Origin: Methylotenera mobilis JLW8
Lineage (GTDB): Bacteria > Pseudomonadota > Gammaproteobacteria > Burkholderiales > Methylophilaceae
Assembly: GCF_000023705.1 (NCBI RefSeq)
Contig: NC_012968.1
Span: 2,046,001-2,110,000, forward strand
Length of the DNA: 64,000 bases
Reading direction: 5' to 3'
In this document: piece by piece, positions 1-7,709 of the stretch
Position numbering within the stretch: the stretch's first letter is position 1
Layout of the letters: every line of letters begins with the position of its first letter
Translations under genes and position numbers: made by a program
Notes under the pieces: generated by a model
Databases searched by the model: none
Told to the model about the DNA's origin: nothing
The model's input: only the letters and a program-made list of their open reading frames with translations

Positions 1-1652
1 CTTACCAGCTAGCTGATGGCTGGAGCAGTGTTAACTTTGTGCGCCCAGCGCATGGCTTGATCGCCCTGCATGGTAGCGATATTGTTGCGACCAGCGCGCT
101 AGGCTTAAGCGCAGGCAATCAAACACAAGGCCACCGCTTTGAGGCGAAAAGTGCGACTGTGGTGATTAAAAACGCTGACAGCTATGCGGAGCAACTAGAA
201 ACAGAAGGCGCGGTAATTGCCAGCTTTGCAGAACGCCGTGCTGAGATCGTGCGCCAGCTTACTGCCGCAGCCGCAAAAGAAGGCTTAAAACCGATTGACG
301 ACGACGCCTTACTGGACGAAGTAACCGCCTTGGTGGAGCGTCCAAATGTAGTATTAGGTCAATTTGAAGCTGAGTTTTTGGAAGTGCCGCAAGAGTGCTT
401 GATTCTGACCATGAAGGCGAATCAAAAGTACTTCCCATTGCTAGACAGCAACAACAAACTGACCAATAAGTTTTTAATCGTGTCTAACATTTGCCCAGCC
501 GACCCATCGGCGGTCATTGGTGGTAACGAACGTGTGGTACGCCCACGCTTAGCCGATGCTAAATTTTTCTTCGACCAAGACCGCAAGAAAACGCTGGAAT
601 CACGCACTAGCAGCCTAGAAAAAGTGGTTTACCACAACAAGCTAGGCTCACAAGGCCAGCGTAGCCAACGTGTAGTGGCTATTGCCAACGCCATTGGTAA
701 ACAATTGGGCGGTGCTGAATTAGCAGCAAAAGCGGCCCTCGCTGCGCAACTATCAAAAACTGACCTGATTACCGATATGGTAGGCGAGTTCCCAGAGCTG
801 CAAGGCATCATGGGCCGTTACTATGCACAGCACGAAGGCTTGGATAACGACGTTGCATTTGCGATTGAAGATCACTACAAGCCACGCTTTGCGGGCGACG
901 ACTTGCCGCGCAACCAAGTGGGCATTACCGTAGCATTGGCAGATAAGCTGGAAACGCTAGTGGGCTTATTCAGCATAGGCGAGAAACCTACCGGTGATAA
1001 AGACCCGTTTGCCTTACGCAGACAAGCACTGGGCATTATCCGCATGCTGATTGAAAGCAAACTGCCATTGGCGTTTGAACAGCTGATACATGATGTACTG
1101 GCAGCATTCGAGCACGATGCAGCTAATACTGCGGCTACCGTGCAGGCGATCAAAGAGTTCTGCTTTGATCGCTTGAGCGTTAACTTGCGTGAAAATGGCG
1201 CGACTGCACAAGAAGTAGATGCAGTGCTGTCACTTGACCCAGCGCTACTGAGTGAAGTCCCGCAGCGTCTGGCTGCTGTACGCACGTTCGCTGAGCTTGC
1301 TGAGGCCCCTGCTTTAGCCGCGGCTAACAAACGCGTCAGCAATATCCTGAAAAAAGTAGAAGACGAAATTCAAGCACAAGTGAATGTAAGCTTACTGCAA
1401 GAGGCTGCTGAAGTTGCGCTGAATAATGCACTAATCGCAGTAAAACCAGAAGCAGATAAACAGTTTGAAAACGGGGACTACACCAGCTCGCTGAAGGCGC
1501 TAGCTGCATTAAAGGCGCCGGTGGACGACTTCTTCGACAATGTGATGGTCAATGCAGAGGATGCAGCACTGAAGGCAAACCGTCTGGGCTTGCTGGCAAC
1601 ACTGCACCAAACCATGAACCGTGTCGCTGATTTATCAAAACTGGCTGGTTAA
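1..1652 (+). CDS. glyS: Glycyl-tRNA synthetase beta subunit, 5' end missing
   Basis: This is the C-terminal 549 residues of the beta subunit of the heterotetrameric bacterial glycyl-tRNA synthetase, which charges tRNA-Gly in the cytoplasm together with GlyQ. The frame is open from base 3; full-length GlyS is about 690-700 residues, so roughly the first 140 lie outside the window. A GTG at 39 is internal (FVRPAHGLIALHG is conserved family sequence), not a start. The HD-like region with the family motif KTDLITDMVGEFPELQG lies around 754-804, and the C-terminal DALR-type anticodon-binding helices follow (about 1300-1640). glyS followed by gmhB and plsC is a familiar betaproteobacterial order. 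Identity is certain; only the missing start limits confidence. Confidence 0.97.
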   Translation, partial: YQLADGWSSVNFVRPAHGLIALHGSDIVATSALGLSAGNQTQGHRFEAKSATVVIKNADSYAEQLETEGAVIASFAERRAEIVRQLTAAAAKEGLKPIDDDALLDEVTALVERPNVVLGQFEAEFLEVPQECLILTMKANQKYFPLLDSNNKLTNKFLIVSNICPADPSAVIGGNERVVRPRLADAKFFFDQDRKKTLESRTSSLEKVVYHNKLGSQGQRSQRVVAIANAIGKQLGGAELAAKAALAAQLSKTDLITDMVGEFPELQGIMGRYYAQHEGLDNDVAFAIEDHYKPRFAGDDLPRNQVGITVALADKLETLVGLFSIGEKPTGDKDPFALRRQALGIIRMLIESKLPLAFEQLIHDVLAAFEHDAANTAATVQAIKEFCFDRLSVNLRENGATAQEVDAVLSLDPALLSEVPQRLAAVRTFAELAEAPALAAANKRVSNILKKVEDEIQAQVNVSLLQEAAEVALNNALIAVKPEADKQFENGDYTSSLKALAALKAPVDDFFDNVMVNAEDAALKANRLGLLATLHQTMNRVADLSKLAG

Positions 1653-1686
1653 CTACTATACCTTTCCGATTATCTGCTCTTCCGAC

Positions 1687-1812
1687 CGTCATTCCCACTC
1701 AGGTGGGAATACAGTCCGGGAACCCAGTAAAGGTGAAGTACAGGCATGATATTTTACTGTAACAATACTAGATGTTTGAATTACCTAGATTCCCGCCTAC
1801 GCGGGAATGACG
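1687..1812. repeat. Paired 24-bp REP-like palindromes in inverted orientation
   Basis: Two 24-base units, 1687-1710 (CGTCATTCCC...) and 1789-1812 (...GGGAATGACG), are imperfect reverse complements of each other and each is itself a short hairpin (ATTCCC...GGGAAT). They bracket about 78 bases of AT-rich sequence in the glyS-gmhB gap. Units of this type (ATTCCCGC...GCGGGAAT) are extragenic palindromes common in proteobacteria. The paired layout resembles a BIME or MITE. No terminal target duplication was obvious. Confidence 0.7.
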
Positions 1813-1822
1813 GAGTGTAAAT

Positions 1823-2365
1823 ATGAAACTTGTCATCCTTGATCGCGACGGTGTTATTAATCAAGACTCCGCTAACTTCATTAAAAACCCTAATGAATGG
1901 ATTGCCATTCCCGGCAGCCTTGAGGCCATCGCCCTCTTGAATCAATCAGGATTCCGTGTAGTGGTTGCCACTAATCAATCGGGCGTAAGCCGTGGCTTGT
2001 TTGATATGGCTACCCTCAACAGCATTCATGACAAAATGCACCGCGAGCTGGCACTAGTTGGCGGGCGTATTGATGCCGTGTTTTACTGCCCACATTCAGC
2101 AGACGACAATTGCAACTGTCGTAAACCAAAAACCGGCATGATTAAAGAGATTGGCAAGCGTTTCTCTGTAGATTTAAATCAGGTATGCGGTGTGGGTGAT
2201 GCCCTGCGCGATTTACAAGCGTTTGCTAACGCAGGTTGCCAACCTATTTTAGTACGCACCGGCAAAGGTGAAACCACGCTAGGCGCTGGCGAGTTACCGG
2301 AAAATACCATCGTGTTTGCTGATTTAAGTGAAGCCGCGCAATACATCATTGCCGAAAACAACTAA
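1823..2365 (+). CDS. gmhB: D-glycero-beta-D-manno-heptose 1,7-bisphosphate 7-phosphatase
   Basis: This HAD-superfamily phosphatase removes the C7 phosphate of heptose 1,7-bisphosphate in the ADP-heptose pathway that supplies the LPS inner core. The 180-residue length is normal. HAD motif I is DRDGV at residues 7-11 with nucleophile D7 and acid D9; motif II is in VVVATNQSGV near 46-55; the zinc-binding insert CPH...CNCRKP has C89, H91, C97 and C99; motif IV is GDALRD at 125-130. The zinc loop separates GmhB from histidinol phosphatase relatives. It follows glyS after the paired palindromes and precedes plsC. Confidence 0.95.
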   Translation: MKLVILDRDGVINQDSANFIKNPNEWIAIPGSLEAIALLNQSGFRVVVATNQSGVSRGLFDMATLNSIHDKMHRELALVGGRIDAVFYCPHSADDNCNCRKPKTGMIKEIGKRFSVDLNQVCGVGDALRDLQAFANAGCQPILVRTGKGETTLGAGELPENTIVFADLSEAAQYIIAENN

Positions 2366-2383
2366 CTCAGAATACGACTCGAA

Positions 2384-2434
2384 CTTCAGAAACAATCCAG
2401 ATTTCAGAAAACAACTCATATCTCAGAAAACAAT
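2384..2434 (+). repeat. Three imperfect TCAGAAAACAA repeats before plsC
   Basis: The 69-base gap between gmhB and plsC is largely three copies of a TCAGAAA(A)CAA unit, starting near 2385, 2403 and 2422, so about 18-19 bases apart. There is no clear Shine-Dalgarno sequence among them. The repeats may be simple slippage products. Confidence 0.45.
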
Positions 2435-2440
2435 TTGGCC

Positions 2441-3145
2441 ATGCTACTGTTACGCTCTACCTTATTTTTACTCGGGCAGGTGATTACCGCGCCGATTTTC
2501 ACATTGGTTGCCTTGCTCTCGCTGCCACTGCCTCCAGTGACCCGTAATGTATTAATTTCCGGCTGGGCGCGCAGCATGATTTGGTGGCTGCGCATTACCT
2601 GCAACATCCGCCACGAGATTCAAGGCTTAGAGAACATTCCAGCCACACCCAGCATCATTCTGGCAAAGCATCAATCCGCATGGGAAACCTTAGCGTTTCA
2701 GGCCATTTTCCCTACGCAAGTTTATGTGCTTAAACGTGAGTTATTGTGGATTCCAATATTTGGCTGGGGTTTGGCTATGTCATCCCCAATTGCGATTGAC
2801 CGCAGTGCAGGGCGTGAGGCGCTGAAAAAGCTGGTAGCAAAAGGTAAAGCACGCTTAGCTAAAGGCTTATGGGTAGTGATTTTCCCTGAAGGTACACGCA
2901 AAGCACCGGGTGAACGTGGCAAATATCACATTGGCGGCGCATGGCTGGCAACCCATACCGAAACACAAGTCGTGCCTGTGGCTCATAACGCAGGCAAGTT
3001 TTGGGCTAAAAACTCATTCATCAAAAAACCTGGTGTAATTCAGATTCATATTGGCAAACCAATACCAACCGTGAACGTAAAGACTGATGCATTAAACAGC
3101 CAAGTTGAGGATTGGATAGAATCTGAAATGGCAACGCTAAACTAA
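2441..3145 (+). CDS. plsC: 1-acyl-sn-glycerol-3-phosphate acyltransferase (PlsC family)
   Basis: This membrane-bound acyltransferase acylates lysophosphatidate to phosphatidate in phospholipid synthesis. An N-terminal hydrophobic segment covers about residues 8-32. The acyltransferase signature has the catalytic His in KHQSAWET with Glu at the usual Asp position (HX4E, a known variant), and motif III is FPEGTR. ATG at 2441 is chosen; an in-frame TTG at 2435 would add two residues, and neither has a convincing Shine-Dalgarno. The stop overlaps the next start as TAATG, so the following metallopeptidase is probably translationally coupled. Confidence 0.92.
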   Translation: MLLLRSTLFLLGQVITAPIFTLVALLSLPLPPVTRNVLISGWARSMIWWLRITCNIRHEIQGLENIPATPSIILAKHQSAWETLAFQAIFPTQVYVLKRELLWIPIFGWGLAMSSPIAIDRSAGREALKKLVAKGKARLAKGLWVVIFPEGTRKAPGERGKYHIGGAWLATHTETQVVPVAHNAGKFWAKNSFIKKPGVIQIHIGKPIPTVNVKTDALNSQVEDWIESEMATLN

Positions 3146-3852
3146 TGAGTCATAGCATCCAACTCCCTTCTGGTGAGCAAATTCAGTACACTTTGGAGCG
3201 TAGGCAGCGCCGTACCGTTGGCCTGAAAATTACGCAAGAAGGCTTAGTCATACATGCCCCTCTACGCATCGGGCAAGCCTATCTGGAAAGCCTGATAGTA
3301 CTAAAAGCGGATTGGATACTGAAAAAGTTAGAAACTCGCAGCGCCAACCAACTACCGCCTATGCAATGGCAAGACGGCGACCAGTTGTTATTACTGGGCA
3401 ACCCCATCACGTTAGTGACCAAGCAGGATATACGCTCCAGAGCAGTGGAGTACACGCCAGGTTATCTGCAGTTGGCCATGCCTAACCATCATGAGTCAAG
3501 TGCAGTAGCCAGGAAAGTGCTGCAATGGTATAAAAAACAGGCGTTGACCGACTTCTCCAGACGCCTAGCTCTATTTGCTACCAAATTGGGCGTACCTACC
3601 CCCGAGTTATTTTTATCTAACGCCCGTTCACGCTGGGGCAGCTGTAACTCAAGAAAAGAAATCCGGCTTAATTGGCGCCTATTACAAGCACCGCCGCACA
3701 TTATCAACTACGTGGTATGCCATGAATTGGCGCATCTAAAAGAAATGAATCATTCGGCAAAATTCTGGGCGACAGTTGCCACTATCTTTCCGGATTACAA
3801 GGCGGCGGAAAAAGAACTTAAGGCGTGGTCGCCCAAGCTACACGTCATTTAG
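3145..3852 (+). CDS. YgjP-like (DUF45/M48) zinc metallopeptidase
   Basis: A 235-residue protein of the YgjP/DUF45 family of predicted cytosolic metal-dependent hydrolases. The zinc site is HELAH (H193, E194, H197) with a further His at 203 in MNHSAKFW; the upstream block RSRWGSC (161-167) is the other family signature. No signal peptide or membrane segment is visible. The start codon overlaps the plsC stop (TAATG). Family members are often annotated as UTP pyrophosphatase or simply as M48-like; the substrate is not established from sequence. Confidence 0.9.
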   Translation: MSHSIQLPSGEQIQYTLERRQRRTVGLKITQEGLVIHAPLRIGQAYLESLIVLKADWILKKLETRSANQLPPMQWQDGDQLLLLGNPITLVTKQDIRSRAVEYTPGYLQLAMPNHHESSAVARKVLQWYKKQALTDFSRRLALFATKLGVPTPELFLSNARSRWGSCNSRKEIRLNWRLLQAPPHIINYVVCHELAHLKEMNHSAKFWATVATIFPDYKAAEKELKAWSPKLHVI

Positions 3853-3897
3853 CCAAATTGGCTGGTTAACTCTACTTAATGTAAGGTAGCTTTTGAG

Positions 3898-4485
3898 TTA
3901 CAGCAGCTTTTGAATGTCAGCTGCAATCATATCCGGCTTAGTGCCATAATCCACGTATAGGCGAATCTTGCCAGTTTTATCAAACACGTACACGCCCGCG
4001 CTATGGTCTATGGTGTAACCGCTGCGCCCTTTATTTTCAACTTTTGCCGCAAAAATCTTAAAATCTTTAAGCACAGTAGCCGTTTGCTCCTTAGTCCCAT
4101 ACAGGCCGATAAAACTAGGGTCAAAAGCAGGCACAAACTGCGCCAGTAAGGGTTGCGTATCACGCTCAGGGTCTAAAGTGACAAACAGAACTTGCATCTC
4201 ATTTGCATGTGCACCTAGCAGCTTCATGCTTTGCTTCATATCATTCAGCGTGGTCGGGCACACATCAGGGCAATGCGTATAGCCAAAAAACAAGGCGACG
4301 ACTTTACCCTTAAAATCGCTTAACGAGCGTGGCTTACCTGTGTGATCGGTCAGGCTAAGCGTATTACCAAAATCCACCCCGGTAATATCTGTGCTATTAA
4401 ATTTTTGTGCATTATTTGCCTGGCCACAAGCCACCAGCAATGGCAGCAACAGCCCTAGCAATACCAATCTCATGAATTTATTCAC
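3898..4485 (-). CDS. SCO1/SenC copper chaperone lipoprotein
   Basis: A thioredoxin-fold protein of the SCO1/SenC/PrrC family, which helps assemble the CuA centre of cytochrome oxidases. The GTG start at 4485 is preferred because AAGG lies nine bases upstream; ATG codons at 4506 and 4473 are alternatives. Counting from the GTG, a lipoprotein signal ends LVAC with lipid-bearing C20, the copper-binding CPDVC has C72 and C76, and the conserved distal His is H161 in TIDHSAG. It should be anchored in the membrane facing the periplasm. No oxidase genes are nearby, so its partner is elsewhere. Confidence 0.92.
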   Translation of the reverse strand: MNKFMRLVLLGLLLPLLVACGQANNAQKFNSTDITGVDFGNTLSLTDHTGKPRSLSDFKGKVVALFFGYTHCPDVCPTTLNDMKQSMKLLGAHANEMQVLFVTLDPERDTQPLLAQFVPAFDPSFIGLYGTKEQTATVLKDFKIFAAKVENKGRSGYTIDHSAGVYVFDKTGKIRLYVDYGTKPDMIAADIQKLL

Positions 4486-4655
4486 CGAATCACACCTTAG
4501 TAGCATCGTTAATAGATAAAGATTCTACCATGCACAATAAATTCAACATGTTGCATGATAAATTTATCTACAAATCAGAGAAATTACTGCAAACCAAGTG
4601 CGCACTCGTTTACAATATTACTTTTGCAAAACTTCAAGCATTTTAAGGACTCAGC

Positions 4656-5600
4656 ATGGCTAACCCTGCAGCAACTTCTGGCGGTATGGCAGACCGCGAC
4701 GGCGTAATTTGGTATGACGGTAAAATGGTGAACTGGCGTGATGCCACCACTCACGTTTTAACACACACATTGCACTACGGCATGGGCGTGTTTGAAGGTG
4801 TACGCGCCTACAAAACAGACAAAGGTACTGCAATTTTCCGCTTGAAAGAGCATACCGACAGATTATTCCGCTCTGCGCATATCTTAGGTATGAAAATGCC
4901 TTACAGCAAAGAAGAGCTGATCGAAGCGCAAAAAGCAGCAGTGCGCGATAACAACTTGGAATCTGCTTACATGCGCCCAATGGCGTTTTATGGTGCAGAA
5001 GCCATGGGTATCTCCGCTAAAACACTATCAACACACGTGATTGTTGCCGCATGGAAATGGGGTGCTTACATGGGTCAAGATGCGTTAGATAATGGTATTC
5101 GCGTAAAAACATCATCGTTCTCACGTCATCACGTGAATATCACCATGTGTAAAGCCAAAGCAAACGGCAACTACATGAACAGCATTTTGGCACACCAAGA
5201 AGCAGCACAAGATGGCTATCAAGAAGCATTGTTGCTAGACGTAGACGGTTTTGTTGCTGAAGGTTCAGGCGAAAACATTTTTATCGTGCGTAACGGTAAG
5301 TTATACACCCCAGACCTGACCAGCGCTTTGGAAGGCATCACACGCGACACTATCGTGCAATTAGCCACTGAATTAGGTATTCCAGTGATTGAAAAACGCA
5401 TCACCCGCGACGAAGTGTATGGCGCTGACGAAGCGTTCTTCACTGGCACAGCTGCTGAAGTAACCCCAATCCGTGAGTTGGATAACCGTGCGATCGGTAC
5501 AGGTACCGCCGGCCCAATCACTAAGCAATTGCAAAAATTATACTTTGATGTAGTAACTGGCAAATCTGCAAAACACGCAGACTGGTTAACATTGGTATAA
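4656..5600 (+). CDS. ilvE: Branched-chain amino acid aminotransferase
   Basis: A fold-type IV PLP enzyme that makes the last step of isoleucine, valine and leucine synthesis from the 2-oxo acids and glutamate. The 314-residue length fits. The PLP lysine is K168 in KAKANGNYMNS, aligned with the E. coli IlvE lysine in AAKAGGNYL; EGSGENIF (202-209) and the FFTGTAAEVTPI block bind cofactor and substrate. AAGGA about seven bases before ATG 4656 supports the start. A hairpin repeat separates it from the small zinc protein downstream, which is on the same strand. Confidence 0.97.
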   Translation: MANPAATSGGMADRDGVIWYDGKMVNWRDATTHVLTHTLHYGMGVFEGVRAYKTDKGTAIFRLKEHTDRLFRSAHILGMKMPYSKEELIEAQKAAVRDNNLESAYMRPMAFYGAEAMGISAKTLSTHVIVAAWKWGAYMGQDALDNGIRVKTSSFSRHHVNITMCKAKANGNYMNSILAHQEAAQDGYQEALLLDVDGFVAEGSGENIFIVRNGKLYTPDLTSALEGITRDTIVQLATELGIPVIEKRITRDEVYGADEAFFTGTAAEVTPIRELDNRAIGTGTAGPITKQLQKLYFDVVTGKSAKHADWLTLV

Positions 5601-5637
5601 ATACTTTGGTGTAAATACTAGCGTATAAACATAAGCA

Positions 5638-5667
5638 TCACCATTCCCGCACGAGTGGGAATGGTGA
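5638..5667. repeat. REP-like perfect palindrome
   Basis: TCACCATTCCCGC, a four-base loop (ACGA) and GTGGGAATGGTGA form a 13-bp stem with one G-T wobble in the ilvE to zinc-finger gap. The ATTCCC/GGGAAT core is shared with the pair at 1687-1812. There is no U-tract, so it is more likely an extragenic palindrome, perhaps an mRNA processing or stabilising site, than a terminator. Confidence 0.65.
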
Positions 5668-5682
5668 AATAAGGAAATTTTA

Positions 5683-5874
5683 ATGTCTGATATAAAAGAA
5701 ATCGAAGTTTCAGCCAAAGACCTACCGTTACATTGCCCTACCCCTGAAGTGGCATTATGGTCATCTCACCCACGCGTCTTTTTAGATGTAGCAAAAACAG
5801 GCCATGTTGCCTGTCCTTACTGCGGCACAAAATACAAATTAAAAGCTGGCGAAGTTGTTGGCCACCATCACTAG
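5683..5874 (+). CDS. Small zinc-finger (zf-CHCC) protein
   Basis: A 63-residue protein with the CHCC zinc-finger pattern C18, H29, C44, C47 (HCP...SHPR...CPYCG), related to the C-terminal domain of the mitochondrial complex I NDUFS6 subunit. The function in bacteria is not established; in proteobacteria such genes often sit next to ilvE. AAGGAAA lies just upstream of ATG 5683. It ends GHHH. Confidence 0.85.
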   Translation: MSDIKEIEVSAKDLPLHCPTPEVALWSSHPRVFLDVAKTGHVACPYCGTKYKLKAGEVVGHHH

Positions 5875-6061
5875 TTGCTTAAGATAACAGCGTGTGGCGG
5901 TCGTTAAGTGTTGACGTAATCGCCATCTGCACCATCGCTGAAGCATCCACGCACTGATGGCTGATTCGCGCTCTACTGGATAGTTATCGAAAACAACGTT
6001 GCAGCAAGAAACACATACCCCAAGCTGCCATGGAAACCAAATAGCCAACTACAACATTAAG

Positions 6062-6874
6062 CTATAGCAGACCAACCTGCGCTGGCTTCTTCCACAAATT
6101 CTCCACCACCTGCTTTGCATTCTCTGCGGCACTATTTGTCCAAAACTGTACGCGCCCCCGTTGCTGATTGTTGGTGAGTAAATCAAGCGCAGACAGCCGT
6201 TTTTGCAACTGTTTAGCTACCGCAGCGCCAGTATCAATCAGGCTTACTTGCGCCCCCACCACCTGTTCTATCAGTGGTCGCACAAAGGGGTAATGCGTAC
6301 AGCCTAGCACGATGGTATCCGCACCTTCATCCAGTAATGGCTGGCAATATTTTTGAACCAACTGCAAAGTAGCATCCGCTTGCAACTCTCCGCGCTCCAC
6401 GCACTCCACCAAACCGACACACGCTTGAGTGACGACTTTGACATTACGACCATAACTTTCGAGCAAGCCTGCAAATTGGGCACTCTTTAAGGTGCCAGTG
6501 GTTGCCAGCACGCCAATAATGCCATTTCTAGAGGCAGTTGCCGCCGGCTTTACTGCCGGCTCCATACCAATAATAGGCAGCGTATATTTCTCACGCATCA
6601 TATCAATGGCGGCAGCTGTCGCTGTATTGCACGCCACTACAATCGCTTTGGCATGATTAGCGATTAGAAAGTCTGTAATCTCTGTGCAACGCGCCTGAAT
6701 TTCCGCTGGGCTTTTATTGCCGTAAGGCGCATATTTGCTGTCAGCCACGTACAGCAACTGCTCATTAGGCAGTAAAGTATGAATATGCTGCAACACTGAG
6801 ATTCCGCCTACGCCAGAATCAAAAACAGCGATTGGCCTTTGCTGGAGATCATGCGTGGTGGATTGTGCGGTCAT
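6062..6874 (-). CDS. murI: Glutamate racemase
   Basis: A cofactor-independent racemase that provides D-glutamate for peptidoglycan. The two catalytic cysteines are C82 in VACNTATAAA and C192 in GCTHYPFV; the N-terminal FDSGVGG (18-24) and ADSKYAPYG (44-52) blocks are the other family signatures. Length 270 is normal. It is transcribed against its neighbours. The 187-base gap to the zinc-finger gene shows no supported feature. Confidence 0.96.
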   Translation of the reverse strand: MTAQSTTHDLQQRPIAVFDSGVGGISVLQHIHTLLPNEQLLYVADSKYAPYGNKSPAEIQARCTEITDFLIANHAKAIVVACNTATAAAIDMMREKYTLPIIGMEPAVKPAATASRNGIIGVLATTGTLKSAQFAGLLESYGRNVKVVTQACVGLVECVERGELQADATLQLVQKYCQPLLDEGADTIVLGCTHYPFVRPLIEQVVGAQVSLIDTGAAVAKQLQKRLSALDLLTNNQQRGRVQFWTNSAAENAKQVVENLWKKPAQVGLL

Positions 6875-7034
6875 GTTTGATCAGTGTAAGTTACAGTGTT
6901 GGCTAAGCAGCTATGGTTAATTGATTCAGTTACAATGCACGCATTATAAACTGTTGAGATGATTACATGCTCAACGTCATCGTGCAACACAGGCTGGTAT
7001 CAACGCACAATTGCATGTGTTAAAGGAATAAATT

Positions 7035-7583
7035 ATGGGTAACCGCTTAAGTAAAATTTACACACGTACTGGCGACAATGGCACCACTGGCTTGGGCGAT
7101 GGCAGCCGCATCGGTAAGGACAGCGTCCGTGTAGAGGCCATGGGCGATGTGGATGAACTCAATTCCGTAATAGGTTTAATCTTGGCAGAGGGTGCCTCCC
7201 CACGCTTGCAAGTAACACTCACCAAGATTCAGCACGATTTATTTAATCTGGGCGGCGAAATTTGCATTCCAGGTTATGTGATGCTAACGGCAGCGTGCGT
7301 GGATGAGCTAGAACATCACATAGATGCCTTGAATAGTGAGCTAAGCCCACTAAAAGAGTTTATCTTGCCCGGCGGCAGCAAAAGCGCAGCTTTTTGCCAT
7401 TTAGCCCGCACCGTATGCCGCCGCGCAGAGCGCAAATTAATTGAATTACACCATCATGAAAAAGTAACTGAAATCTCCCTGCAATATTTAAACCGTCTTT
7501 CTGATTTATTATTTGTGATGTGCCGCATTATGAATAAAGAGGCGGGCGTGAGCGACGTATTGTGGAAAAACGAACAAACATGA
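7035..7583 (+). CDS. PduO-type ATP:cob(I)alamin adenosyltransferase
   Basis: This enzyme transfers the 5'-deoxyadenosyl group of ATP to cob(I)alamin, making adenosylcobalamin. The N-terminal ATP loop YTRTGDNGTTGLGDG (9-23), the helix RTVCRRAER (125-133) and the C-terminal NRLSDLLF (153-160) are the PduO-family signatures. AAAGGA precedes ATG 7035 by about eight bases. Its presence implies the cell uses adenosylcobalamin, which fits the B12 riboswitch ahead of nrdA in this window. No riboswitch is visible in its own 160-base leader. Confidence 0.93.
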   Translation: MGNRLSKIYTRTGDNGTTGLGDGSRIGKDSVRVEAMGDVDELNSVIGLILAEGASPRLQVTLTKIQHDLFNLGGEICIPGYVMLTAACVDELEHHIDALNSELSPLKEFILPGGSKSAAFCHLARTVCRRAERKLIELHHHEKVTEISLQYLNRLSDLLFVMCRIMNKEAGVSDVLWKNEQT

Positions 7584-7697
7584 ACACTGACAAACACGAC
7601 CACATACTGTCAAATACTTACGGGGCTTTAAACAAAGCCAGCCTCAGGCATCATTCTGATTTTAGAATCAATATAGGTTAAGAATATTAGGTTAAGC

Positions 7698-7703
7698 TAT
7701 AAT
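7698..7703 (+). promoter_or_regulatory. TATAAT -10 box placing the start at the pcnB ATG
   Basis: A consensus TATAAT ends six bases before the pcnB ATG at 7710, so transcription would begin at or next to the A of the start codon. No good -35 is seen; two copies of TAGGTTAAG, 14 bases apart, lie just upstream (7675-7697). The message may be leaderless. Confidence 0.5.
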
Positions 7704-7709
7704 TTCGAC

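Noticed and set aside
875-1342. Minus-strand reading frame of about 155 codons opposite glyS
   Set aside because: Low-complexity Ser/Ala composition and complete overlap with a conserved gene mark it as a shadow.
5839-6048. Minus-strand small frame between the zinc-finger gene and murI
   Set aside because: No ribosome-binding site, unusual composition (Trp and Cys rich) and overlap with the zinc-finger gene end.
7622-7641. GGCTTT-AAAC-AAAGCC hairpin after the cobalamin adenosyltransferase gene
   Set aside because: Only six base pairs and no T-tract; not called as a terminator.
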